Source of the DNA: Gemmatimonas sp.
GTDB taxonomy: Bacteria; Gemmatimonadota; Gemmatimonadetes; Gemmatimonadales; Gemmatimonadaceae
NCBI RefSeq assembly: GCF_027531815.1
Contig: NZ_JAPZSK010000016.1
Location: forward strand, 1 to 41,261
Direction: 5' to 3'
Length of the DNA: 41,261 bases
Both the position numbers and the translations under genes were made by a program. Shown piece after piece: positions 1 through 8,975 of the stretch (within the stretch, counting starts at the first letter, position 1; every line of letters begins with the position of its first letter). The notes below the pieces were generated by a model. That model ran no database searches, was not told where the DNA came from, and saw nothing but the letters and a program-made list of their open reading frames with translations.

Positions 1-111
1 TTCAACACCCGCCGCATTCTCGAGCCCTTGGGATATGTTTCCCCTGCGGAGTTCGAGGATCAGTATTACCGCACCCAAGCGGCTCCTGCGGAGCGCTTGG
101 CACTCAACTAA
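1..111 (+). CDS. IS3-family transposase (OrfB), C-terminal 36 residues only
   Basis: Frame 1 is open from base 1 to a TAA at 109-111. It encodes FNTRRILEPLGYVSP, then AEFEDQYYR and a short tail ending ALN. This is the classic last segment of the IS3-family DDE integrase/transposase (family form: YN..R.H..LGY.SP.EFE..YY), just after the catalytic glutamate region. The gene is cut by the window edge, so neither the catalytic triad nor the OrfA/OrfB frameshift can be seen. The match to the family tail is clear even though the piece is short. Confidence 0.8.
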   Translation, partial: FNTRRILEPLGYVSPAEFEDQYYRTQAAPAERLALN

Positions 112-113
112 CC

Positions 114-141
114 GAGTCTCCACGAAAGCCGGTGCGGTTCA
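114..141. repeat. Predicted right terminal inverted repeat of the IS3-family element
   Basis: The 28 bases after the transposase stop end in CGGTGCGGTTCA. The reverse complement starts TGAACCGCACCGG, as in many IS3-subgroup termini (5'-TG...CA-3'). The stop codon lies just before it, the normal spacing for IS3 elements. The mate is outside the window. Confidence 0.6.
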
Positions 142-210
142 CGCAACGGTGATCGCGACGCCGCGCGCGAAGCGGCGACAAAAGCTCTCGAGCACGCGGA
201 TACGCCAGAG

Positions 211-3200
211 TTGGTCGTGGAATGCCTCAACCATGGCGCGCCGCTGCCACCGATTCTGCAAGGTGCAGACCCTTCCGTCATTGAGATCGGGGTCGGTTCA
301 AACGCATATATCCACGAGGCCTCACATTTGAGAGAATGGGTCTCGTCCGTGCGCTTGATTGCGACGGACGTTGAAAGCGGCCTGGGACTCCTCGATTCAG
401 AGCGCCTTCGGGTCGCCGGCGAGGGTTGGTATCGCTGTTGGCTCCGATTCGTGCTGGACCTCGCGCAGGTTGATGCGAGTAGGCGCGCCGGGGATGAAGG
501 GGCCATTCAAGGCGCCTTTGCACAGCTCCTCAAAGATGTTCGACCGTTTAGCGGCAAGCCTCGCGCTTGCGACTTGTGGGCGATCCGGCGCGTGATTCAA
601 GAGTCTCTGTCTTGGGGACTTTCGTTGCTCAGGACGGAGGATGACTGGCAGTTCGCACTGGATTCCCTCACCAGTGCCAGCGAAGCAACTGCGTCAAGGA
701 TGGACAGGGAGGATGGGGGGCCTCTCCCGATTACTGGCCTGCTTGAAGTGTTGCTTCCGTTCGCTGCAGACCCTTTGGGTGGCCCGGCGGTGTGTCGCGC
801 TGCGGAGCATCAACTGGCTCGAATGGAGCGTTCAGGGTCGTACTATCCAACGCATGCGGAGTGCGCGATGCGATTGACTCGCTTTCGTCTCGCCACCGGA
901 GACGTCGAGAGAGCACGGGAGGCCTGGTCGCGCGGAGCAGTCTTCGCAGGCGCTTACGGGTGGCACAAGGACGCTACTGTTTTCGACATCATCGAAAGCA
1001 CTCCGGCGCTTGTGGCCTCGTCGCGGGAGGATGCGGTGCGTGCTCTCACGGATGTGCAGCCGCTCGCTCATGCTGTCGTCTCGCACACGGACGGAAGAAC
1101 GACAAAGCAAGCACCCAACTCTTGGCTCCGGTGCTTACTCAAGGTGCATCCGGCTCTCGCTATCGGCCTGCTCGCTCGAACCTTCACGGAGGAGGACGAC
1201 TCTGATAGTTGGCCGAATCTTCAAGCGCTCGGCGATGTAGCGGACCTTGCTGCGGATGGTGGCGACCCCTCCATTATTGACTCTGTCCTAGCGACCATGA
1301 GACTTGAGGTGGAGTACGAAGACAGCGCTACCAGAGACGCGGACGCGCGAGTGGCACCGATACTTCGTCTGGCTTCTAGCGAGCATACGTTCGCGACGAT
1401 CTTGATGCGCCGCGTTGCCGCAGAGGTCACAGGCGATGGCCGTCGGTACAATGACAAGGCCGCCGTGCGAGTCGCGCAGGTCGCTGCTGAGAATGGGCTT
1501 TCAATTCCTGAGATCTCTCGCGCCGACGTGGGCGCTCAGAGCAGGAGTGCGAGCGATTCCGGTCGTTCGGGGCGGTCCGATCAGTCGCTGTTGCCATTGA
1601 TGCGGATCCCTCCATTTCCTTCCGACGCCACGCTTGTCGACTTGCTCACTGGACTTCGGCGGGCGGGCTCTGATGGTCGAATAGACAACGCCACGCGGTG
1701 GAAAGACGTTGCGTCGGCTCTCGGCTACCATTTTGGCCAACTCATCGATTCAGGGCGAGAGGAGGACGTGGGTCGATTGCTGCGTTTCTTGGCAAGAGAT
1801 GTCTACGTCTCAGATAGCGAGGACGTGCAGCCCCTCGTGGTCATCGCGGGTGCGCTCGAAGCAGCGGGATACGACAGCGTCGCCGCGATGGCGTACGCGC
1901 TCTCGTACTCCAAAGCTCGCGGCGGCGATGGCTGGCTCCGAATGGGAGATCAGACCGAGGGTTTTCTCATGGACCGAGCAATCGAGCTGGACGCTGCAGT
2001 TGCGCGTCGAACAATTGCCGACGAGGTCGCATACAGCCTTCGCCGTCCTTCGTACGTAGGGGGCATGTCGAGACACATGGTTGAACGGCTTGCGGCGTGG
2101 GGAGACTCGGCCCAGGCCGAGGAGGCATGGCGAGAGGCCTTCTCCGTAGTGCAGCATAGGCTTCCGCTTGCACCAGTTCGCGGGTGGTTCGCAAATCTCC
2201 GCATTCACGGTGAGGACGATTGGCCCCTCGTGGATTGGTCGGTTGATGAGGCCCTTGTTCTGCTGCTGCTCGCCCGCGTCGGAAACCCACGCCTCGCATG
2301 TAAGGTGGGCGCGCTAGCTGGTATTGTCCGGGCGATTCAGCGACGTCCTGAAGTCGTGATCGAGCCTTTGCGATGGTGGCTCGCGCGGAACACTTCTGTC
2401 ACGTCCGTGTTGCTTGTTCTCGACGCTCTACGCCAGGCCGAACCGCCATCGTTTCGCATTACGGTCGCTTTGTCGGAGGAGTTGCAGGGGTATGCGAACT
2501 GCCCTGTATGGGGCGCGCGGCGAATAGCGGCGCAGTTACTTGAGCGAGCAGCGGTGCCATTCGTAGAGGCAATACACGTTGAAGAAACGAGTGCCCCAGT
2601 CAGCAGTTCCCAGGGGATGCAGCTCGCAGCGGATGTTCAGGATGATGATGGTTCACGGCGTTCAGATGTCGGCATGAGGGAGCTGGACCAGGTCTCGACT
2701 CTTTGGCCCGACGTCGGTGAAAAGGTGGCGCTTCGTTTCGCTCAGTTGTCAGACTCCGAAGGTCATCGCGAGCGAGCGAGATCACGCTTCCGAATTTCGT
2801 TGGGGAGAGACGGAAAGTCGTTTCCCCCGACACCTACGCTCTATTGGGAGACCGAACTCCGCCAAGTTGCCGTGCACGAAGTGCTGTCTGGGCTCAGGTC
2901 GCATCTGTGGGCGACTGGTCAATGGGCAAATGGGCTTGAGGACGAACTAGCCGACGGAATTCTGCCTGACACTCGTTTGCACTTAGCATTTGCGGCCAGC
3001 CGAACAGTTCGACCTGAGTGGGTCGCTGCCGTGTCTGTAGTTCAAGGGACGGGTCAGCTCCCGCTGGCGGGGGACGAAGATCCCCGGTACGCTGGCTGGA
3101 CGCGCTTAGCCTTCTGGGAACACCAGTATGTACTCGACGCTCAGAGCTACCGCGGAGAGCCGGTCGAGAGGGTCACCGTGATGTGCGGCGCCGTCGCCGT

Positions 3201-3645
3201 TCCGCTCGGGAGGTCCGCGCCTCCGGATGCGTTTCCGTTCAGGGTTGCCAGTGCAGGTGACTGGTGGCGGCCCGAACGAATCAATCCGACTGACCGCGCG
3301 GAATTTCCGTTTGGTCCTGTGGTGGGGCTCACGCGCGAATCAGACTGGCTTGGAGGTCCGCTCGTGATCGTTCCACCGGTCTCGCTATTCAGCCTTCTGA
3401 CCCTGACTCCCCCGCAGTTCGGCGAACCGCTGAGCTGGCACGATTCAGAGGGCGCGCCAGCTGTGGTGATGCGCCAATGGTGGATCCGTAATCCGGAGGA
3501 GGACGATGCTGAGCCCGCGACGTGCGAGGGGGCAGACCTGATCATTCGGCCGGATCTGCACGCGCGCTTACGCGAGCGGTACGGGGTTGCCCTAACGGAG
3601 CTCAGGCATGTGAGTCGGCGACCGATACCGCCGTCAGGGCCCTGA
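211..3645 (+). CDS. Large protein of unknown function, probably 5'-truncated by the IS
   Basis: An open frame of 1144 codons from a TTG at 211. The same frame is already open from just after the IS end: bases 142-210 read as helix-like protein (AAREAATKALEHADTPE...) with no ATG, GTG or TTG before 211. The TTG is therefore probably just the first available start in a gene that once extended further upstream. The product is soluble, with no signal peptide or membrane segment. It is mostly alpha-helical repeat-like sequence to about residue 800, then a more beta-like C-terminal region rich in Trp and Pro that ends with an 'LIIRPDLHARLRERYG' stretch. I do not recognise a catalytic motif. Size, architecture and IS context recall the C-terminal sensor half of STAND/NTPase-type defence proteins, but this is only an impression. 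Codon use is visibly less GC-biased than in the genes that follow, suggesting acquired DNA. Confidence 0.6.
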   Translation: MVVECLNHGAPLPPILQGADPSVIEIGVGSNAYIHEASHLREWVSSVRLIATDVESGLGLLDSERLRVAGEGWYRCWLRFVLDLAQVDASRRAGDEGAIQGAFAQLLKDVRPFSGKPRACDLWAIRRVIQESLSWGLSLLRTEDDWQFALDSLTSASEATASRMDREDGGPLPITGLLEVLLPFAADPLGGPAVCRAAEHQLARMERSGSYYPTHAECAMRLTRFRLATGDVERAREAWSRGAVFAGAYGWHKDATVFDIIESTPALVASSREDAVRALTDVQPLAHAVVSHTDGRTTKQAPNSWLRCLLKVHPALAIGLLARTFTEEDDSDSWPNLQALGDVADLAADGGDPSIIDSVLATMRLEVEYEDSATRDADARVAPILRLASSEHTFATILMRRVAAEVTGDGRRYNDKAAVRVAQVAAENGLSIPEISRADVGAQSRSASDSGRSGRSDQSLLPLMRIPPFPSDATLVDLLTGLRRAGSDGRIDNATRWKDVASALGYHFGQLIDSGREEDVGRLLRFLARDVYVSDSEDVQPLVVIAGALEAAGYDSVAAMAYALSYSKARGGDGWLRMGDQTEGFLMDRAIELDAAVARRTIADEVAYSLRRPSYVGGMSRHMVERLAAWGDSAQAEEAWREAFSVVQHRLPLAPVRGWFANLRIHGEDDWPLVDWSVDEALVLLLLARVGNPRLACKVGALAGIVRAIQRRPEVVIEPLRWWLARNTSVTSVLLVLDALRQAEPPSFRITVALSEELQGYANCPVWGARRIAAQLLERAAVPFVEAIHVEETSAPVSSSQGMQLAADVQDDDGSRRSDVGMRELDQVSTLWPDVGEKVALRFAQLSDSEGHRERARSRFRISLGRDGKSFPPTPTLYWETELRQVAVHEVLSGLRSHLWATGQWANGLEDELADGILPDTRLHLAFAASRTVRPEWVAAVSVVQGTGQLPLAGDEDPRYAGWTRLAFWEHQYVLDAQSYRGEPVERVTVMCGAVAVPLGRSAPPDAFPFRVASAGDWWRPERINPTDRAEFPFGPVVGLTRESDWLGGPLVIVPPVSLFSLLTLTPPQFGEPLSWHDSEGAPAVVMRQWWIRNPEEDDAEPATCEGADLIIRPDLHARLRERYGVALTELRHVSRRPIPPSGP

Positions 3646-3701
3646 GTGCACAGCGTGGAGCGAAGGCTCTCAGAATACTCTGGTCGTGTAAAGCTCAAGC
3701 A

Positions 3702-3723
3702 GGGCCGGTCTCTCGACCGGCCC
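3702..3723. terminator. Perfect 9-bp hairpin between convergent genes
   Basis: GGGCCGGTC, a TCTC loop, and GACCGGCCC form a perfect 9-bp stem between the end of the large gene (3645) and the end of pilC (3808). The genes converge here. Neither strand has a strong T-tract after the stem, so it may be a bidirectional 3'-end hairpin rather than a full intrinsic terminator. Confidence 0.45.
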
Positions 3724-3807
3724 CGCTCCAATTATCGTGCGCCTTTTCCTCCATTTATGTGGCGCGGCAGTGCTCCAAACCACCTGCGCCGCCACAACAC
3801 ACCCGCC

Positions 3808-5004
3808 CTACTTCACCGCGTTCACCATGTCGAAGATCGGCAGGTACATGGCCACGATCATGCCGCCCACGACCACGCCCAGGAACACGATCATGATGGG
3901 CTCGAGCAGGCTGAGCAGCGCGCTCACCGCGGCGTCCACTTCGTCGTCGTAGAAGTCGGCGATCTTGCTGAGCATTTCGTCGAGACCACCGGTCTGCTCG
4001 CCAACGGCAATCATGCTGATCACCATGGGCGGAAACACCTCGCTCTTCTGCAACGGACCGGCAATGGTGTCACCACCGGCAATGCTGGCCCGGCTGCCCA
4101 TGATGGCGTCCTGCACGACCCGGTTGCCCGAGGTGCGCGCCGTGATCTCGAGACCGTCCAGAATGCTCACGCCGGAGCTGATGAGCGTGCCCAGCGTACG
4201 CGTGAAGCGCGACACGCTGGACTTGCGCAGCACGTCGCCCAGCACCGGCACCTTGAGCATGAGCTTGTCGATGACCAGCTGCCCCTGCGAGGTGCCGTAG
4301 TACTGCTTGAGGAGGAAACCGCCGCCCCCTATGCCGCCAATGAGCGCCCACCAGTAGCTGTTGAGGAAGCCGCTCAACGCGATCACGACCTTGGTGGGCA
4401 GCGGCAGCTCCATCCCCACACTGCCGAACATGCTAGCAAACACGGGGATGACCTTCCACAGCAGCACCACCACGCACAACGCCGCCACGCACATGATCAC
4501 CGTAGGGTAAATCATGGCACCCTTCACCTTGCGTACGAGGGCGTCGTTCTTTTCCATGAAGATGGCGAGACGATTGAGAATGGTATCGAGAATACCGCCC
4601 GCCTCACCAGCCGCCACCATGTTGGTGTACAAGTCCGAAAACGCCTTGGGATGCTTGCGCATGGCGTCGGCCACCGTATTGCCCGACTCCACGTCGAACA
4701 CCACCTGCCGCACCACCGCCGCCAAGACCTTGTTCTCCGACTGCCGCGCCAGAATGTCGAGCGCCTGCACCAGCGGCAGACCGGCGTTGATCATGGTGGA
4801 GAACTGTCGCGTGAAGATCACGATGTCACGCATCTTGACCGACCCGCTGGTCTTCTGCGGTGTGGCCTTCGACTCGTCCACCTTGATGATGGTGAGCCGC
4901 TGGCGCCGCAACTGCGCTACGGCATCGTCACGACTGGGCGCATCGATGGTCGCCGACTTGAGGTCGCCGTTCTGGGTGCGCGCGGTATAGCTGAACGTGG
5001 GCAT
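3808..5004 (-). CDS. pilC: Type IV pilus inner-membrane platform protein PilC (GspF family)
   Basis: 398 residues, the usual PilC size. It starts MPTFSYTARTQNGDLKSATIDA, the standard N-terminal PilC/GspF form. Two T2SSF domains follow (about 70-190 and 275-395), with membrane segments near residues 170-190, 215-240 and 370-395. Family signatures visible are FTRQFSTMINAGLPLVQAL in domain 1 and RFTRTLGTLISSGVSILDGL in domain 2. PilC is the inner-membrane platform that couples the PilB/PilT motors to pilin assembly and disassembly. It lies 60 bp downstream of pilT and is the last gene of the minus-strand comEA-pilB-pilT-pilC run. GspF of a type II secretion system is the alternative, but the pilT neighbour favours a pilus. 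Confidence 0.93.
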   Translation of the reverse strand: MPTFSYTARTQNGDLKSATIDAPSRDDAVAQLRRQRLTIIKVDESKATPQKTSGSVKMRDIVIFTRQFSTMINAGLPLVQALDILARQSENKVLAAVVRQVVFDVESGNTVADAMRKHPKAFSDLYTNMVAAGEAGGILDTILNRLAIFMEKNDALVRKVKGAMIYPTVIMCVAALCVVVLLWKVIPVFASMFGSVGMELPLPTKVVIALSGFLNSYWWALIGGIGGGGFLLKQYYGTSQGQLVIDKLMLKVPVLGDVLRKSSVSRFTRTLGTLISSGVSILDGLEITARTSGNRVVQDAIMGSRASIAGGDTIAGPLQKSEVFPPMVISMIAVGEQTGGLDEMLSKIADFYDDEVDAAVSALLSLLEPIMIVFLGVVVGGMIVAMYLPIFDMVNAVK

Positions 5005-5064
5005 CGGAGCAAGGTGCGGAAGAGGCGGGAACCGGGAAACCGGGAGCGAGACCGAGGGACGGCG

Positions 5065-6228
<1,164 letters not shown>

Positions 6229-6316
6229 GGGATCACGGGAGGTGGCACGGAACGCAATCACATTCCGGGAAATGGACGAATCGGCCGGCGTATCGGCACG
6301 CCACCGTTACAATTTC

Positions 6317-8158
6317 CTACGATGATGTTTCACGGATGACCTGCTCCAGGGTGGTCACGCCCTTGAGCACCTTGAGCCAGCCGTCCATGCGGAGGGTGAG
6401 CATGCCCTCGTCGATGGCCGAGTCGCGGATGATCTGCACATCCGCGTTCTGCATGATGAGCTTCTTGAGGGTGGGGGTCATGAACATGACCTCATAGACA
6501 CCCTGGCGACCCTTCAGGCCAGTGCCGCCGCAGGCGTCGCAGCCAAGCCCCTTGAAGAAGGGCAACTCCTCGATCCGCGTTTCCAGCGAGAGGTTCGTGA
6601 GGAAGGGGAGCGCGTCGGGGGCGGCCCTGAGCTTGGCGTTGAGCAGCGCTTCCTCGGTGAAGCGCAGTGACCCCAGCGTCGTGTCAGGCTTCACCTTGGC
6701 CCCCGCAAGCTCGGCCACGTCAGGCGTGTACTTGGTCTTGCACTTGGAGCAAATGCGCCGTACCAGACGCTGCGCCAGGATGAGATTGAGTGCCGACGCC
6801 ACGTTGAACGGCTCGAGCCCCATATCCAGCAGACGTACGATCGTTTCCGGTGCCGAGTTGGTGTGCAGGGTGCTCAGCACCATGTGGCCCGTGAGCGCGG
6901 CCTTGATGGCAATGCCACCGGTCTCGAGGTCGCGGATCTCCCCGAGCATGATGACGTTGGGGTCCTGCCGCAGGAATGCCTTGAGCGCCGCCGCGAAGGT
7001 CATGCCAATTTCGGTGCGCACGAGCACCTGGTTGATCCCGTGGAGGTTGTACTCCACGGGATCCTCGGCGGTCATGATGTTCGTGTCGCCGGTGTTGATC
7101 TTGGAGAGTGCCGAATACAGGGTGGTGGTCTTGCCGGAGCCCGTGGGCCCCGTGACGAGCACCATGCCGTACGGGTTGGAGATGGCCTCCATGAGGTCAC
7201 GTTCGGCCCGCGGTTCAATGCCGAACTTCTCGAGTTCGAGGGTAAGGTTGCCCTTGTCGAGAATTCGCAGCACGACCTTTTCGCCGAAGAGCGTGGGCAG
7301 TGTGCTCACGCGGAAGTCGACGACCTTCTTGCCCACCTTGAGCTTGATGCGCCCGTCCTGGGGCACGCGACGCTCGGCGATGTTGAGCGAGGCCATGATC
7401 TTGAAGCGCGAGATGAGCGCCGCGCGCATCTTCATGGGCGGCTTCATGACTTCCTGCAGCGCGCCGTCCACGCGATAGCGCACGCGCAGGTCGTGCTCGA
7501 AGCACTCGAAGTGGATGTCGGAGGCGCCCTTGCTCACGGCATCCACGAGGATGGCGTTGATGAGCTTTACCACCGGCGCCTCGTCCACCTGCGCGGCGAG
7601 CGCCCCGGTGTCGGCGTTCTCCTCCTGACTTTCCAGGACCTCCACGTCGTCGTCTGCGGCTGCAATGTCCTGCAGCAGCGACTGCATGTGAATTTCGTTG
7701 GCCTCGTAGTGCTTTTCGATGGCCGCGCGCATGGAGTACTCGCCCGCCAGCACGGGGACGATGTCGTAGCGCGTGATGAACTTGAGGTCCTCCACCACGG
7801 ACATGGCCGTGGGGTCGGCGATAGCCACGGTGAGCTGCCGGCCGTCGCGCTTGAGGGGGAGTACGGTGTGCTTGGTGGCCAGCTCCGCCGGAATGAGCTT
7901 GAGCAGGCGGGTATCCACCTCGAAGCGCGAAAGGTCTATGGCGGGCATGCGGAACTGGCGGGCGAGCATGCGCACCACCTCGGTTTCCGGCACGAGTCCC
8001 ATTTTGACGACGATGAGCCCCAGTCGCAGACCGGGACTGCTGGCCTGCTCCTGGAGCGCCTTGGCGAGTGTCTCTTTCGTAAGCAAACCCTCGCGGATGA
8101 GCATTTCGCCGAGTCGTTCGGCGGCGCGACCGGAGAGCGGTGCAGCGGGTGCGGCCAT
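6317..8158 (-). CDS. pilB: Type IV pilus extension ATPase PilB (GspE/PulE family)
   Basis: 613 residues with the N-terminal GspE/MshEN domain (about 10-170), the linker domain with GASDIHFECFEHDLRVRYRVDG, Walker A GPTGSGKTTT starting at 337, Walker B (NVIMLGEIRDLET) and the LSTLHTNSAPETIVRLLDMG His box. A tetracysteine zinc site, CSKC (about 468) and CDAC (about 538), is typical of PilB and GspE. PilB drives pilin polymerisation. The segment between the two cysteine pairs is about 65 residues, longer than the usual 25-45, and contains a KVKPDTTLGSLRFTEEALLNAK insertion. The gene starts 14 bp after the comEA-like gene and ends 88 bp before pilT, so it is probably co-transcribed with both. Confidence 0.93.
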   Translation of the reverse strand: MAAPAAPLSGRAAERLGEMLIREGLLTKETLAKALQEQASSPGLRLGLIVVKMGLVPETEVVRMLARQFRMPAIDLSRFEVDTRLLKLIPAELATKHTVLPLKRDGRQLTVAIADPTAMSVVEDLKFITRYDIVPVLAGEYSMRAAIEKHYEANEIHMQSLLQDIAAADDDVEVLESQEENADTGALAAQVDEAPVVKLINAILVDAVSKGASDIHFECFEHDLRVRYRVDGALQEVMKPPMKMRAALISRFKIMASLNIAERRVPQDGRIKLKVGKKVVDFRVSTLPTLFGEKVVLRILDKGNLTLELEKFGIEPRAERDLMEAISNPYGMVLVTGPTGSGKTTTLYSALSKINTGDTNIMTAEDPVEYNLHGINQVLVRTEIGMTFAAALKAFLRQDPNVIMLGEIRDLETGGIAIKAALTGHMVLSTLHTNSAPETIVRLLDMGLEPFNVASALNLILAQRLVRRICSKCKTKYTPDVAELAGAKVKPDTTLGSLRFTEEALLNAKLRAAPDALPFLTNLSLETRIEELPFFKGLGCDACGGTGLKGRQGVYEVMFMTPTLKKLIMQNADVQIIRDSAIDEGMLTLRMDGWLKVLKGVTTLEQVIRETSS

Positions 8159-8172
8159 AGACCTGATTTCCG

Positions 8173-8736
8173 TCAGAACGCGGAGCTGGAGTGGTATGCC
8201 GGCGAGGGGGGACCCTCACCATCTAGTGGACTGTGCCGCCCGGAAAACGTCACCAGCGTGTCGAGCTGGCGAACGGTGGATGGACCGATGCCACGTACGT
8301 GACGGAGGTCATCGGCGGCGGAGAAGGGGCCGTGCCGTTCCCGCCATTCCACAATGCGGCGAGCGAGGGCCGGCCCCACCCGTGGGAGCCGTTCGAGCTC
8401 TTCGGCGGTGGCCGTGTTCACGTTGACCGGTGCGGGCGGCGGTGGCGGCGCTGACGCCGTTGGTAGTTTCGGCGCACGGGCACCGCGGCTTGATCGCCGT
8501 GTCGTGTCACGGCGGGATGCGCCCCGCCCCCGACGAGGGGCGCGGGCCGCGGAGTCCACTGCCGCGGCCTGGGCGGCGAGGGCACGTTCGGCGAGCGATG
8601 CGGGCGGGGCCTGGCCGGCGTTGGCGGCGGCAACGTGCGCGTCAAAGCGCTGAACGCCCAGCGCGCGGACGCCCACGGCGAGCAGGGCGAGTCCGGTGAG
8701 AAAGGCGAGGGCGTGGCGTTCCTGCGCGGTGGGCAT
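8173..8736 (-). CDS. ComEA-like helix-hairpin-helix DNA-binding protein
   Basis: 187 residues. A single membrane segment near the N-terminus (about 9-27, ALAFLTGLALLAVGVRALG) anchors an Arg/Ala/Pro-rich linker (about 40-105). A tandem helix-hairpin-helix domain follows (about 106-168): VNVNTATAEELERLPRVGP, then DDLRHVRGIGPSTVRQL. This is the ComEA signature (VNINTA..EL..LPGIG). ComEA binds incoming double-stranded DNA in the periplasm during transformation. Placement directly upstream of the pilB-pilT-pilC motor genes supports a role in pilus-dependent DNA uptake. The linker is long and basic compared with typical ComEA, and the last 20 residues are unstructured. The start at 8736 puts the membrane helix at the correct position. 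Confidence 0.85.
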   Translation of the reverse strand: MPTAQERHALAFLTGLALLAVGVRALGVQRFDAHVAAANAGQAPPASLAERALAAQAAAVDSAARAPRRGRGASRRDTTRRSSRGARAPKLPTASAPPPPPAPVNVNTATAEELERLPRVGPALARRIVEWRERHGPFSAADDLRHVRGIGPSTVRQLDTLVTFSGRHSPLDGEGPPSPAYHSSSAF

Positions 8737-8803
8737 GAACGCAGGGTAACGGTACCGGCGGCGGGGAGCGTTACCGGAATCGTGCGGGGAGGATCGGGAT
8801 TAC

Positions 8804-8950
8804 GCGGGTCGGGGTCGGGGTCGGGGTCGGGGTCTGCGCAGGAGGCAGGAGGCAGGAGGCAGGAGGCAGGGAGCGGGAGGCGGGGAGCAGGGAGCAGGAG
8901 GCAGGAGGCGGGGATTAGGGGGCAGGAGGCAGGGGGGGGGCGGGGAGCGC
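8804..8950. repeat. G-rich tract: (TCGGGG)n G-quadruplex motif followed by AGGAGGC-type heptamers
   Basis: In the 239-bp gap between sprA and the comEA-like gene, the plus strand holds about five consecutive GGGG runs separated by TC (8809-8843). These are followed by tandem AGGAGGC heptamers (about 8839-8870) and degenerate GGGAGCAGG / GGCAGGAGG units to about 8950. The GGGG-TC array satisfies the usual G-quadruplex pattern. The heptamer part belongs to the same family as the repeats at 19911, 20476, 27580 and 33356. Confidence 0.8.
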
Positions 8951-8970
8951 AAACCGGGGGGGGCGCTCCC
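8943..8970. other. Hairpin just downstream of the sprA stop codon
   Basis: GGGAGCGC (8943-8950) can pair with GCGCTCCC (8963-8970) across a 12-base loop, immediately 3' of the sprA-like gene on the minus strand. It has no T-tract on the minus strand, so it is only a weak terminator candidate. Confidence 0.3.
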
Positions 8971-8975
8971 GAGCG

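Larger units (their letters stand above)
1..141 (+). mobile_element. Right end of an IS3-family insertion sequence (left part outside window)
   Basis: The window opens inside an IS3-family element. The first 111 bases encode the end of its transposase. They are followed by a terminal sequence that, read inward from the right end, begins TGAACCGCACCGGC and continues through a GTGGAGACTC-like stretch. This is the usual form of IS3-subgroup ends (TGAACCGCCCCGG...GGAGAC). The element should stop at about base 141 (...GGTTCA). The left end and the target duplication partner lie outside the window, so the exact boundary is inferred from the terminus alone. Confidence 0.75.

Noticed and set aside
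8839-8950. CRISPR or VNTR-encoded peptide
   Set aside because: Tandem heptamers without spacers. The open frames across them give only low-complexity sequence.
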